In this document: piece by piece, positions 1 to 7,822 of the stretch
Layout of the letters: each line of letters starts with the position of its first letter
Numbering within the stretch: position 1 is the first letter of the stretch
Source: Butyricicoccus sp.
Lineage (GTDB): Bacteria; Bacillota; Clostridia; Oscillospirales; Butyricicoccaceae
Assembly (NCBI GenBank): GCA_020025885.1
Contig: JAHHRJ010000026.1
Span: 1-30,522 of the forward strand
Length of the DNA: 30,522 nt
Direction of reading: 5' to 3'
Program-made: the position numbers and the translations under genes
Notes under the pieces: generated by a model
Seen by the model: the letters and a program-made list of their open reading frames with translations, nothing else
Told to the model about the DNA's origin: nothing
Database searches by the model: none

Positions 1-51
1 TATATTCGCATATCTCTGCTGTTTGTGCAACTTTTATTTTTCAGACAACCC
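1..51. repeat. Left copy of a 51-bp terminal inverted repeat, probably an insertion-sequence end
   Basis: Bases 1-51 are an exact reverse complement of 30471-30521. Read away from the phage DNA the repeat begins GGGTTGTCTGAAAA, a layout typical of terminal repeats of several Firmicutes insertion-sequence families (inference; no transposase is visible). The identity stops abruptly at base 52, where a CTAG tetranucleotide adjoins. The repeat is cut by the window edge and could be longer. Alternatives are an inverted repeat of an invertible segment or an assembly fold-back. Confidence 0.75.
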
Positions 52-74
52 CTAGCTGAGTTGACGAAATTAGC

Positions 75-94
75 AAAAAAACCACTTGGTTTTA
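75..94 (-). terminator. Second, weaker intrinsic terminator after the lysis genes
   Basis: On the minus strand a short stem (AAAACC pairing with GGTTTT, loop AAGT) runs straight into further T residues. It lies 70 bases downstream of a stronger hairpin and would back it up at the end of the late operon. The stem has only two G-C pairs, so it is weak. Confidence 0.4.
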
Positions 95-165
95 TTCAAT
101 CTCCCCTCTAAGACTAGAAAAATATTTTGATTCAGCAAAAAAATAATAATCTTTGCAAGATAATT

Positions 166-197
166 AAACAGGGCAGCTCAACCAAGCCGCCCTGTTT
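166..197 (-). terminator. Intrinsic terminator at the end of the late operon
   Basis: A 12-bp stem (AAACAGGGCGGC pairing with GCTGCCCTGTTT, one G-U pair) with an 8-base loop starts about 10 bases after the endolysin stop codon on the minus strand. The following TAATTATCTT is a poor but T-rich tail. Position and stem strength make it the likely end of the late transcript. No gene is visible between it and the left inverted repeat. Confidence 0.7.
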
Positions 198-207
198 TCA
201 CGCCTAT

Positions 208-1401
208 TTACTTCTTCCCTGTCAGCTGCTGTACCAGCTTCGGCAGCTCCTCGATCCTGCCGCCGCACAGGCGATCAAGATAGACCATAGGCTGCACGCT
301 GCATTCCTGCACGGCGATCTCGCCCACAGCGTCCACTTTGACCACTCCTGCATCGATCAGCCTTCGAAATGTGCCTTGCGCCCAGTCGGGCATCTCGGCC
401 GTATGCTTATAGACTTTCATTTCCTCGGTTTTCTCCTTTTCGGTTTGGGTCAGTTTGTTTCGGAACGCCTGCCAGAGCGCAGGATCGTCTACCATAGGCC
501 CAGGGCAATGCTTACCAGTCACGTCATAGTGCCGCACGACGCGCTTCACTGGCACGTCATACCACTTTATCAGCTCGCGCACGAACTGCGCGGCATGATC
601 GATGCTTCCCTGTCTGACCCTACCCTTTTTGTCGTTCATGCAGATCTCCACGCCGATGCTGTTTTGGTTGCGGCACTCGGGGTGGCGAAACTTTTTCGCG
701 CCGGAGTGCCACGCCACGCAATCGGGCGGCACGCTCTCCCAGATCTCATGCTCGTCCACGAAAAAATGCGCCGATCTGCCCACCGATTCACGCGCGAAAT
801 AGTCCGCATTGTTTTTGGCAGTATCGCCCTCATTGCCGGTATAGTGGACAACGATATACTGCACTTTTTCGCGCCCTTTTCGGGTATAATTCCCGCTGTG
901 ACTGCGTTTTGTCTTGATTTCCATACGATATCCTGTCCTCTTGTCGTATTGTGCCAGCTGGTACTGCTCGATCAGCCGGATCAGCTTTGCGGCATACTCC
1001 GGATCGGTCGAGTAGCCGGCACGCTGGAGCTCCGTGCAGGCAGTCTTATAGCTGCCTGCATGGATGACCGCGCCATACCGCGCAGAGGTCGTTAAAAATA
1101 GCGAGTGATCCCGAATGGAGTCCGTCCAGGAGTCATACGCCCGGAAATGATCGGTGATGACGACCGGCGGATCGCCGTCAAACCACTCTTTTGTTTGGAT
1201 CGCATAGCGTGGGCCGCTCCAACGCTTGTCCGCCTTGATGCCAAAGAGGGCATTTGCACAGGTAGCAAGCTCAGAAGTACCCCAGCCGCTTTCAAGAATC
1301 GCCTGCACGATGGTCACAGAGGCAAAGATCCCAGATATCTGCATATCCTGAAACGCACAAGCGGCGATCCGCTGGATAAAGTCCTTGGTGTGCTGTGTCA
1401 T
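208..1401 (-). CDS. Bifunctional endolysin: glucosaminidase + N-acetylmuramoyl-L-alanine amidase
   Basis: Peptidoglycan hydrolase of about 397 aa that opens the host wall at the end of infection. Residues ~1-155 look like a FlgJ/LytG-type N-acetylglucosaminidase (ILESGWGTS with probable catalytic Glu37, then ALFGIKAD and a conserved Tyr-rich end). Residues ~180-320 are an Amidase_2 (T7-lysozyme-like) domain with zinc ligands visible as VVHYTG (His186) and RHYDVTGKHC (His291 and Cys299). About 70 C-terminal residues are unassigned and may bind the wall. There is no signal peptide, so export must rely on the holin upstream. I chose ATG 1401 over the ATG at 1416 because an AGGAA ribosome site lies 5 bases before it; the upstream ATG falls inside a hairpin. 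Confidence 0.92.
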   Translation of the reverse strand: MTQHTKDFIQRIAACAFQDMQISGIFASVTIVQAILESGWGTSELATCANALFGIKADKRWSGPRYAIQTKEWFDGDPPVVITDHFRAYDSWTDSIRDHSLFLTTSARYGAVIHAGSYKTACTELQRAGYSTDPEYAAKLIRLIEQYQLAQYDKRTGYRMEIKTKRSHSGNYTRKGREKVQYIVVHYTGNEGDTAKNNADYFARESVGRSAHFFVDEHEIWESVPPDCVAWHSGAKKFRHPECRNQNSIGVEICMNDKKGRVRQGSIDHAAQFVRELIKWYDVPVKRVVRHYDVTGKHCPGPMVDDPALWQAFRNKLTQTEKEKTEEMKVYKHTAEMPDWAQGTFRRLIDAGVVKVDAVGEIAVQECSVQPMVYLDRLCGGRIEELPKLVQQLTGKK

Positions 1402-1414
1402 GATGTTCCTTTCC

Positions 1415-1435
1415 ATGTGTCCAAATTGGACACAT
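1415..1435. promoter_or_regulatory. 10-bp perfect inverted repeat between holin and endolysin
   Basis: ATGTGTCCAA and TTGGACACAT face each other around one central base, just downstream of the holin stop and 14 bases before the endolysin start. On the plus strand it is followed by a T-rich run, giving a terminator shape for antisense transcripts. On the minus strand it could be an mRNA hairpin that tunes endolysin translation. Function is inference. Confidence 0.4.
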
Positions 1436-1438
1436 TTT

Positions 1439-1876
1439 TTATTTTTGCGTCGGCTTGCCTTGCAGCTGCTCGATCGCTTTCATGATTGTATCTGGAATAG
1501 GAAGCCCCATCCTGCCAGCATTCTCAATGATCGAAATGGTTTCGTTTACGATATACGCGATTACAACAGCATCGCGCACGAACGATGTGCCCAGCACCAC
1601 ATCCAGCCGGACAGCCACTAGGACGATCACAAGTGTCATGCCCTTTTTGAGCAACCCACGCCAGCAGGCGGCGCTGTTTAATGCACCTGTCTGTGTCTTG
1701 TCGCTTTGCTGAAAAACACCGGCAACAATCAGCCCAGAAACATAATCCAGAGCCATGAACAGCATGAGCGTCATGATTGCCGCATCCCAGCCGCCAAACA
1801 GCTCACTGATTGCCGCGCCTACCACCGCCGCACCTCCCATAACAGCAGCTTTTGCCTGTGTCAGATGTACACCCAT
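1439..1876 (-). CDS. Phage holin, holin_4 (toxin secretion/phage lysis holin) family
   Basis: A 145-aa inner-membrane protein expected to form the lesion that lets the endolysin reach the wall. Hydrophobic segments are visible at about residues 10-30, 33-55 (AAIMTLMLFMALDYVSGLIVAG) and 77-97 (KGMTLVIVLVAVRLDVVLG), with the typical ALDYVSGL motif and the polar KTQTGALNS stretch of this family. Length and position directly before the endolysin fit. It begins 3 bases after the CD1375-like gene ends, so translation is probably coupled; its own ribosome site is weak. Confidence 0.88.
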   Translation of the reverse strand: MGVHLTQAKAAVMGGAAVVGAAISELFGGWDAAIMTLMLFMALDYVSGLIVAGVFQQSDKTQTGALNSAACWRGLLKKGMTLVIVLVAVRLDVVLGTSFVRDAVVIAYIVNETISIIENAGRMGLPIPDTIMKAIEQLQGKPTQK

Positions 1877-1879
1877 AAA

Positions 1880-2053
1880 TCACACCGCTTTCTTTTCCGG
1901 CTCCATCGTACCGCCAAACTCCGGCGGTACAAATTCTGGTGTACCACATTCCTCAATCAGAATCGTTGCAACCTGTTGCTTGAGCTTTGCAGGAACCTTG
2001 TCAAAGGTAATAACCTCCAAAATAATCTTCTGTGCAAATAACATAGCCATCAT
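1880..2053 (-). CDS. CD1375-like small phage protein
   Basis: A 57-aa protein of the kind found just before the holin in many clostridial phages (compare the CD1375 and XkdX-like families). The body, AQKIILEVITFDKVPAKLKQQVATILIEECG, matches that pattern, with a Pro/Glu-rich tail. I chose the ATG at 2053 because an AGGAG site lies 8 bases upstream; the open frame extends further to 2158 but without a ribosome site. Role unknown; it travels with tail fibre and lysis genes. Confidence 0.75.
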   Translation of the reverse strand: MMAMLFAQKIILEVITFDKVPAKLKQQVATILIEECGTPEFVPPEFGGTMEPEKKAV

Positions 2054-2082
2054 ATCAATTTCTCCTTTCGATGACATTAAAA

Positions 2083-2111
2083 AATATAATTTTAACGCAA
2101 TTTCCGCGCAA
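2083..2111 (-). promoter_or_regulatory. Candidate promoter for the lysis cassette
   Basis: TTGCGC (rc of 2106-2111), a 17-base spacer and TATATT (rc of 2083-2088) lie in a 61-base gap before the CD1375-like gene, within an otherwise tightly packed operon. The -10 matches 5 of 6 consensus bases, the -35 only 3 of 6. AT-rich DNA gives such matches by chance, so this is tentative. Confidence 0.25.
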
Positions 2112-2114
2112 AAT

Positions 2115-2276
2115 TTACGCATAAACTTCTTGTGCCAGTTCCATGAAAAGATTCTCATGAAACGTGGATTGCTGCTCTAAGGCTTCCACCTGATTGCGCA
2201 GCCCTTCATTTTCCTTTTCCAGCTCCGCCATAGATAGGCGGTGCCCGTCGTCTGTACGCTTCCACCATAAAGCCAT
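2115..2276 (-). CDS. Small coiled-coil phage protein (53 aa)
   Basis: Begins MALWWKRTDDGHRLSMAELEKE and continues as a Leu/Glu-rich heptad pattern up to about residue 38, so a short coiled coil is likely. The ATG overlaps the stop of the adhesin gene (TAATG) and has a GGAGG site 8 bases upstream, which supports a real gene. Similar short XkdX/tail-fibre-associated proteins sit here in clostridial phages, but I cannot assign a function. A longer frame over 2206-2394 is only an out-of-frame overlap. Confidence 0.65.
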   Translation of the reverse strand: MALWWKRTDDGHRLSMAELEKENEGLRNQVEALEQQSTFHENLFMELAQEVYA

Positions 2277-4090
2277 TATTGAAAGCCTCCTTGAACAGAT
2301 GTAATATAACCTGCTTTTTTACTTTTCCCGCGCTCCGCAGTGACACGAAAGGCAAACTTCCAGCCATTTGTCTGTGTTTTGTTCTTAAAAACATGGTTGC
2401 GGCTCAGCTTTGCGTCCTCGGTCGCATCTTCCCATGCGGGGGCATCATCACCAGCATTGTTTGTGACCTCAACCTTAAAAGCTGCATCCTCTGGAATAGC
2501 TCCCAAAACCTTGATAATGCAAACGCTGATTTGCTTTTCCACTGCAAGCGGCTCCGAAAGCATGATCACCGCCTTGTGCACCTTCTTGGTAAAGGTGAGT
2601 GCAAGGGTGCTGGATGCGCCTTCTGCATCCGTGGCGATGATTTCCGCGGTCTGTTTGCCGTTGAGCACCTTCTGGAAGAAAGCACCCGTAATTTGGAACG
2701 TATTGGACTGTCCCAGCGTCACCTGATAGGTGCGCTTGACCATGCCACCGACCTTTTCCGTGACGGTTACAGCCTGATTCTCCACATCTGTTACCGTGTA
2801 AGGGATTGTGAATCCCTCGGACTTGTCGCCCAGATCGCCCGACAGCTCGCACTGAATGGCAGGCGCGGTATTGTTGCTGATGGTGCGCACAGGGCTTGTG
2901 GTGTAGCCCGATGTATCCCCGAATGCGTCATGCGCCTGCACACGGTATGCAACGCTGGTATGTTGCCCCTTGGGGATGCTGTCCGAATAGGACAGGTTAG
3001 AGCCCCGATAAATCTGCGACCAACTGCCCTTGCCGTCCCACTGCCGTTCCAGCCGATAGCCTTCCAAATTGCCATCTGGGTCGCTGGCAGCTGACCAAGT
3101 GACCGTAATGGACGAGCCGCCTTGGGGCTTGACCGGAACATTGATTGCAGACGGCGCATTTGGCGCACGGTTGTTGACAACAGTTTTATTACTGCTTGTC
3201 CGCCAGCCCGAACGCTCACCATTCGTATCATAGGCACAGACGCGGAACATAACCGTACTTGTGCCGTGTGGAATTGTTGTGCTGGTGCTGGTTGCTGAGC
3301 CTTGATAGATCTGCGACCAGCTGCTGCCGCCGTTGTACGACCGCTCAACGATATAGCCCTCAAGGTTGTTGTCTGGATCATTGGACGCCGACCAGCTGAC
3401 TGAGCACGATGCACCGCCCTTGATGGTGGACGGGAGGTTGATGGTGTTGGGAGCGATAGGGGGCTGGTTGGTTGTAACATTGTTGTTACTATCCACAGAT
3501 AATTCTGGGTCTAATACCATTGCGGCACGCACATTACTACTAGATCTGTGCGATCCCATAATGTAGCTACCATTTTCATTAACCATCATCACATAACCAT
3601 TTTTGTAAGCATCAACTTTGTAGTATGGATCACGTAGCCACCATCTTCCATACTGACCATTTGTACCTTTGCAGCGTAACAAGGAGTTATCACGCCTAAA
3701 ACAGTCAAATTGTGTTTCCGCTTCGTTGAGCAAAAATGCATGAGCACTCAACCCTCTTGACCGCGTTTGCGCCTCATGTCCAGATTTCCAAACAATACAA
3801 GGTAAATCAACCTCTTTGACACGGGGTCTAATAGATGCATCCAGATCCAGATGTACCTTATCCAATATACCCCTGATTTGCGCATCAATAATATTGACGG
3901 CGTATGCGTTATAACGGTCAAAGTCCACATCTGATAGCAATGCATTGCGTGACAGTACCCATGTCCCTCTGCAAGAGGTATCATAACCGCTAGGTAAACC
4001 TTGATAGATTACGATAAAATCCGTTGGTTGATTTTTGTATTTCAGCTTGACAATACTGCCAACAGGCAAACTGCCCAATTTATTCGACAT
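2276..4090 (-). CDS. Tail adhesin: DUF6273-like domain + two FN3 domains
   Basis: A 604-aa tail-tip protein likely to contact the host surface. Residues ~1-200 resemble DUF6273 (GSLPVGSIVKLK, WVLSRNAL, a GRWWLRDPYY core and an ending like NVRAAMVL). Residues ~214-305 and ~312-400 are two fibronectin type III repeats sharing WSA..DPD.NLEGY and SWSQIY, so one probably arose from the other. Residues ~404-604 are beta-rich and Ig-like. The N-terminal third is coded by visibly more AT-rich DNA (about 3480-4090) than the rest, which suggests domain exchange. It overlaps the preceding fibre gene by one base (TAATG). Confidence 0.75.
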   Translation of the reverse strand: MSNKLGSLPVGSIVKLKYKNQPTDFIVIYQGLPSGYDTSCRGTWVLSRNALLSDVDFDRYNAYAVNIIDAQIRGILDKVHLDLDASIRPRVKEVDLPCIVWKSGHEAQTRSRGLSAHAFLLNEAETQFDCFRRDNSLLRCKGTNGQYGRWWLRDPYYKVDAYKNGYVMMVNENGSYIMGSHRSSSNVRAAMVLDPELSVDSNNNVTTNQPPIAPNTINLPSTIKGGASCSVSWSASNDPDNNLEGYIVERSYNGGSSWSQIYQGSATSTSTTIPHGTSTVMFRVCAYDTNGERSGWRTSSNKTVVNNRAPNAPSAINVPVKPQGGSSITVTWSAASDPDGNLEGYRLERQWDGKGSWSQIYRGSNLSYSDSIPKGQHTSVAYRVQAHDAFGDTSGYTTSPVRTISNNTAPAIQCELSGDLGDKSEGFTIPYTVTDVENQAVTVTEKVGGMVKRTYQVTLGQSNTFQITGAFFQKVLNGKQTAEIIATDAEGASSTLALTFTKKVHKAVIMLSEPLAVEKQISVCIIKVLGAIPEDAAFKVEVTNNAGDDAPAWEDATEDAKLSRNHVFKNKTQTNGWKFAFRVTAERGKSKKAGYITSVQGGFQ

Positions 4091-4815
4091 TAAAATCCAA
4101 TCCTCCTTTCTTGTTCATTCCACACGCCCTGCGCGTTTACGCCATCCAGCGTCTCGAACGTGACAATAAACGGGTTACCGTTTACGTCCGTGCCATACTG
4201 CAATTCGATGAGGCTCAGCCGGGCATTAAAGGCTGCAATTTGTGCCAGCAGATGCGGATGAGATGCCCGGTCATCGTTGTGCGCTGCAATGAGCTTTTTC
4301 ACATCCTCCAGAAATAGTGGCAGCACAACACTTGTGCAATACTCCACAAGGTTCTCCGACGTAATAAAAGCGTCTGCATGATATTCCAGCGTCATGTCCG
4401 CTGTGTTGCTCACGCCGATCGCAACTGGGAAGCGGCGCACCTCGACCGCGCCGCCCTCTTTGTAGGGCTGTACATATTGGGGGTACTGATCCAGACAGCC
4501 ATAGTAGATCATGACCTCTGCACCGTCTTTTCCGCGTGCAAAAATGCCAAATTCGGATAGATAGAAACCGTTTTCCAACCCGCCGTTCAGGTCGTTGCGA
4601 TACTCAATCGTCATGTCAACCTGTTGACGGTTTACAACGGGCGCAGTGCTGGTTGCCTGCGCAATGGGTTTGACCAAATCGGTCAACTCAGACGGTTCCA
4701 CGCCCTCTTGCGGCACGCCCTCACCAACCATGCACCGCGTAATGGTCAGCGTATCGCCTGCCAGCAGTCCGGCGATCAGCTCCCGACCTTTTGCCGGGAT
4801 AATAAATCCATACAT
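4090..4815 (-). CDS. Phage tail fibre protein (tail-collar/fibre N-terminal type, gpH position)
   Basis: A 241-aa protein directly after gpI, the place of the P2 tail fibre H. The first ~160 residues (YGFIIPAKGRELIAGLLAGDTLTITRCMVGEG... ENGFYLSEFGIFARG) match the fibre N-terminal domain that attaches to the baseplate. The rest is short, so the receptor-binding part is probably supplied by the next gene. An AGGTG ribosome site precedes the ATG. Confidence 0.8.
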   Translation of the reverse strand: MYGFIIPAKGRELIAGLLAGDTLTITRCMVGEGVPQEGVEPSELTDLVKPIAQATSTAPVVNRQQVDMTIEYRNDLNGGLENGFYLSEFGIFARGKDGAEVMIYYGCLDQYPQYVQPYKEGGAVEVRRFPVAIGVSNTADMTLEYHADAFITSENLVEYCTSVVLPLFLEDVKKLIAAHNDDRASHPHLLAQIAAFNARLSLIELQYGTDVNGNPFIVTFETLDGVNAQGVWNEQERRIGF

Positions 4816-4816
4816 A

Positions 4817-5470
4817 TCAAATCACCTCCAAAGGTGGTAATACAGTTGTCATTGTGCTGCATATCATACCACCAGTCTTCGCAGAGGTGCGCAGCGTCCG
4901 CGCTGGTGACCACTGCGGCAGCACAGTCTGTTCATAGGACGGTACAAGCGTACCGCCGAAATACAAAATGGTTTCCAGCGGTGGGCTTTCGATTTCCATC
5001 CGTTCCAGCTGCGCGGATGCTCTCTTAACCTTTTTGAGCAGGCTAATAAACTTATCAATCTTCTCTTGCGTAATGCCTCGCGCTGTTGCACAGATACGGA
5101 ATGTGCCCGGTTTTCCATCATACTCAAACCACTCTGTGACATGCCCTTTTGTGAAATAGCTTTGTATAACACTCTCAGCCGCCCATTTGGTGCCCAACCG
5201 CTTGTACACCAAGTCACTGTTTCGCACCAAATCGCGTTTTGTCTCAATATTTGCGCCATAGTCGTACCACAAAATATTAAGCTCCCAAGCAAGTTGATCC
5301 AGCTCTTGTTCTTCCAGTTCATCAATATGATCCCATGTAGATAGCAACCGTATCTGCGCAGCAATCTTGGGAATGATTTTGTCAAGCCCTGTGCCGAGTG
5401 CCTGATTGGTAGGATCTGAACGCATGAATGCCGGGAGTAACTGGCTAAAATTCAGATTTTCCAGTTTCAT
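4817..5470 (-). CDS. I: Phage tail protein I (baseplate, gpI family)
   Basis: A 217-aa baseplate wedge protein. The family signature is seen in LLPAFMRSDPTNQALGTGLDKIIP, WDHIDELEEQELDQLAWELNILWYD and LVYKRLGTKWAAESVI. The order J-I-H on the same strand matches P2 and related phages. I chose ATG 5470, which shares one base with the stop of J (TGATG); a TTG one codon upstream is also in frame. Confidence 0.88.
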   Translation of the reverse strand: MKLENLNFSQLLPAFMRSDPTNQALGTGLDKIIPKIAAQIRLLSTWDHIDELEEQELDQLAWELNILWYDYGANIETKRDLVRNSDLVYKRLGTKWAAESVIQSYFTKGHVTEWFEYDGKPGTFRICATARGITQEKIDKFISLLKKVKRASAQLERMEIESPPLETILYFGGTLVPSYEQTVLPQWSPARTLRTSAKTGGMICSTMTTVLPPLEVI

Positions 5471-6603
5471 CAAATCACCTCATGCCGAATGACCGCCGGA
5501 CCAGTAAACTTTGCCACTTGCGCTTTTGTCAGCGTCTGGAATGATGGATGTGTAATCTCTACGCGCACTGCCCCTGTTCCCTCTTCTGGTGCCAAGATAA
5601 ACCGCCTGAGCTGGTCTGGGTTAATATCACGCGCAAGTGCTGCGGTCTGCCAAGTGTTATACTGTTCAATTGCTCCTCCTTTACCTTCCATAGTCTGTAC
5701 AGTCTCAGCTTCTCGCTCTCTGATGCAGTAGTAAGTCAGCTCTATGCTGTATTCAACCGCTTCAGGAGTAAACGCCTCCACTTTATCTGTCATAGGACGT
5801 ACATCATCCGCCGAACAAATCGCCAGCACCTTTTGCAAGGTTTCTTCGTCCGGCAAAGCACCGCCTTTCATAAGCGGATACAGTTTAACCACGGTTGGCA
5901 TATCTTCGGGACAATCCACTGCGACATCGATAATATCTGGATCTGCGGTCAGTGCCCAATACCGATAGCTGCTCTCTGGTCCTGCCGTAGACTGTGTTGC
6001 AGGCGCAAGCCGGATGCGCTCACGCAGCCGGTTATCGCCTTCTGTTGTATATGGTTCGCCATCATCGCCACCTGTGCTGTTCGTGGTATTCTCTGCGCCC
6101 GAAATATACGGAATCAGGTCAACCAGCGTTGCAATTGTGCCAGGAGTCAAACCGTTATACGCTGCGCCGCCTTCCTTGCATACCGCACGTATGACAATTT
6201 CTGTTTCGCCAGCTGGAAGAACCTCAGAAACCTCAGTGGAAAAATATAAACTTCCATCGCTTGTGATCCGCGTTCCAGCCGGAATAATGATATTTTCTTT
6301 TTGCACTGCATCTACGGTAAAACGGAACATTGCGAATGCGGGAGAAGGCTTTGCACGTTCCACGTTGTACCGCGTACCAATCGCATCCAGTACGAAACCT
6401 CTTGCATATTGTAGCGTTCGCTGTTTTGCCTTATCGTTAAACTCGTTATACAGATTCACCAAAACCGCTACCAACGCCTCGCCAAAGATACGGCGCTCAT
6501 CGCCCGGATACAGCGGTTCTTCTACTGCATCCATCAAGGTACCAATGATAGCGGTATAGATCTGCGCAGCATCCGTTTCTACATAATCAAATGTAACTTG
6601 CAT
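5470..6603 (-). CDS. J: Baseplate assembly protein J
   Basis: A 377-aa baseplate wedge protein of the gpJ family. Conserved stretches include the helical N-terminus with LYPGDERRIFGEALV, the central IPAGTRITSDGSLYFST and VRAVCKEGGAAYNGLTPGTI, and RLRERIRLAPATQSTAGPESSYRYWAL. Length agrees with P2-like J proteins with a C-terminal extension. Begins 2 bases after the gp25-like gene stops. Confidence 0.93.
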   Translation of the reverse strand: MQVTFDYVETDAAQIYTAIIGTLMDAVEEPLYPGDERRIFGEALVAVLVNLYNEFNDKAKQRTLQYARGFVLDAIGTRYNVERAKPSPAFAMFRFTVDAVQKENIIIPAGTRITSDGSLYFSTEVSEVLPAGETEIVIRAVCKEGGAAYNGLTPGTIATLVDLIPYISGAENTTNSTGGDDGEPYTTEGDNRLRERIRLAPATQSTAGPESSYRYWALTADPDIIDVAVDCPEDMPTVVKLYPLMKGGALPDEETLQKVLAICSADDVRPMTDKVEAFTPEAVEYSIELTYYCIREREAETVQTMEGKGGAIEQYNTWQTAALARDINPDQLRRFILAPEEGTGAVRVEITHPSFQTLTKAQVAKFTGPAVIRHEVI

Positions 6604-6604
6604 C

Positions 6605-6871
6605 TTACACCTCGCTTACATCTGCTGTGACAACATAGCCGCCCAAAGCATCCCTTGTATCTACGTGGATCTCATCAACCGTCACGCGCGGTTCGTATGT
6701 CTCGATCAGCCACTCAGCTTCCTGCATGATCTGCGGCATGGCAATCTGTGCTGGTTGATCCAAAAGACGGGGATCCAGTCCTTTGACGCGTTCGTATGGA
6801 CACTGTCCACGAAATAACTGCAATAGGTTTTGCACGCACACCTGTGGGTGTCCATTTTCCTTTGCTCTCAT
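6605..6871 (-). CDS. W: Baseplate wedge protein, gpW/gp25-like
   Basis: An 88-aa protein in the position of P2 W / T4 gp25, directly before J. The C-terminal half (QEAEWLIETYEPRVTVDEIHVD) shows the helix followed by a strand typical of gp25-like proteins, in which an EPR-type motif is conserved. The ATG has a GGGGG-type site close upstream. It joins sheath and wedge in contractile baseplates. Confidence 0.8.
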   Translation of the reverse strand: MRAKENGHPQVCVQNLLQLFRGQCPYERVKGLDPRLLDQPAQIAMPQIMQEAEWLIETYEPRVTVDEIHVDTRDALGGYVVTADVSEV

Positions 6872-6880
6872 GCCATCCCC

Positions 6881-7468
6881 CTATCGTTTTGGCTTTTTTG
6901 CAGCCTTGTCTGACTTGGATGCAGTCGCATCCATAGCCTGCCGCTTCTTCCATATATCATCGATATATTTCTCGGATGATTTCTGAAAGCTGCTTTTTTC
7001 CTCTTTTTTGGACTTCTTTTTAGAAGAACCAGACTTTGAAGCCTTTGCAGAGGTGCTTGCTAGCTGTGACTTTTTCCCTTCCGCATACTCTTCCAATGTG
7101 ATTGCAATTTTGCAGGAAATCATTTCGCCCTGTACTGTCAGCTTGACATCCGATGTTGCGACCTCCTTGAGCATCATCTTGGGCGGTCCAAAACGCTTAG
7201 AGCCGATATACAGTGGATGTGCTTGTCCGATGAGCTCCTCCCATTCGTCGATCTGACCGCGGGGATCTACACCCAATGCACGCATATAGGTCGTCTCAAA
7301 TGTCATGGGGCGCAGCTCTCGACCGCGCGTATTGGTTGGCTCTGTGCCACTGGTGTCGTTCTCACTGTCGCTTTTGAGCTTCATAGAAGTCGTGAAATTG
7401 CCAAAGGGAACGACTTTAGACGGTGAAACAAGAAATCCTTTCGGTCCCCATCGTACCATGTACACCAT
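6881..7468 (-). CDS. Baseplate/tail protein with Lys-Ser-rich tail
   Basis: About 195 aa, between the spike protein V and the gp25-like W. The first ~125 residues are a compact domain (MVYMVRWGPKGFLVSPSKVVPF, TSGTEPTNTRGRELRPMTFET, LGVDPRGQIDEWEELIG) that I recall from clostridial Mu/P2-like phages but cannot name firmly; a gpU-like or hub-accessory role is possible. The last ~65 residues are low-complexity and rich in Lys and Ser, probably disordered. I chose ATG 7468 (AGGAGG 9 bases upstream) over ATG 7474, which is only 3 bases from the site. Confidence 0.7.
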   Translation of the reverse strand: MVYMVRWGPKGFLVSPSKVVPFGNFTTSMKLKSDSENDTSGTEPTNTRGRELRPMTFETTYMRALGVDPRGQIDEWEELIGQAHPLYIGSKRFGPPKMMLKEVATSDVKLTVQGEMISCKIAITLEEYAEGKKSQLASTSAKASKSGSSKKKSKKEEKSSFQKSSEKYIDDIWKKRQAMDATASKSDKAAKKPKR

Positions 7469-7482
7469 TTCCATAGACCTCC

Positions 7483-7821
7483 TTAGTGTGGTGTACTGGT
7501 TTCACCATGTACACCTGTGTGTGTATGGGAATTGAATGCAGCTGTATCCGCGACAAAATCAGAGGCTGTGACCTCCAGCTCCACCCTGACCTCGCCCTTC
7601 AGATCATGGTTCCACTCCCCATCCATACGCGCCAATACCAGCCCTGTACAGTCCTCGAACTCCACAAAAGCGATCGGCATGCCGACTTCCAGACATTCCA
7701 GCAGGAAAAATGGAACGGTCAGTGTACAGGATACCGCGCCGGGTGCATTGCTAATGACTGCCGTAATGCTTTTTCCACCATCTTGAATGGTGGAAACCAG
7801 CCCTTTATTGATCTGTGCCAT
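7483..7821 (-). CDS. V: Baseplate spike protein, gpV-like
   Basis: A short (112 aa) relative of the P2 gpV membrane-piercing spike. It has a beta-rich N-terminus resembling an OB fold and ends in SHTHTGVHGETSTPH, the His-x-His metal-binding ending common in phage spikes. Position between hub D and W supports this. It starts one base after the D stop and has a GGAGGG site. Confidence 0.75.
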   Translation of the reverse strand: MAQINKGLVSTIQDGGKSITAVISNAPGAVSCTLTVPFFLLECLEVGMPIAFVEFEDCTGLVLARMDGEWNHDLKGEVRVELEVTASDFVADTAAFNSHTHTGVHGETSTPH

Positions 7822-7822
7822 A

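Noticed and set aside
127..1095. 322-codon open frame on the plus strand
   Set aside because: Antisense to the endolysin, no ribosome site, no recognisable domain.
2206..2394. 62-codon minus-strand frame
   Set aside because: It overlaps the end of the adhesin gene and the small coiled-coil gene in another frame, and both of those have better starts.
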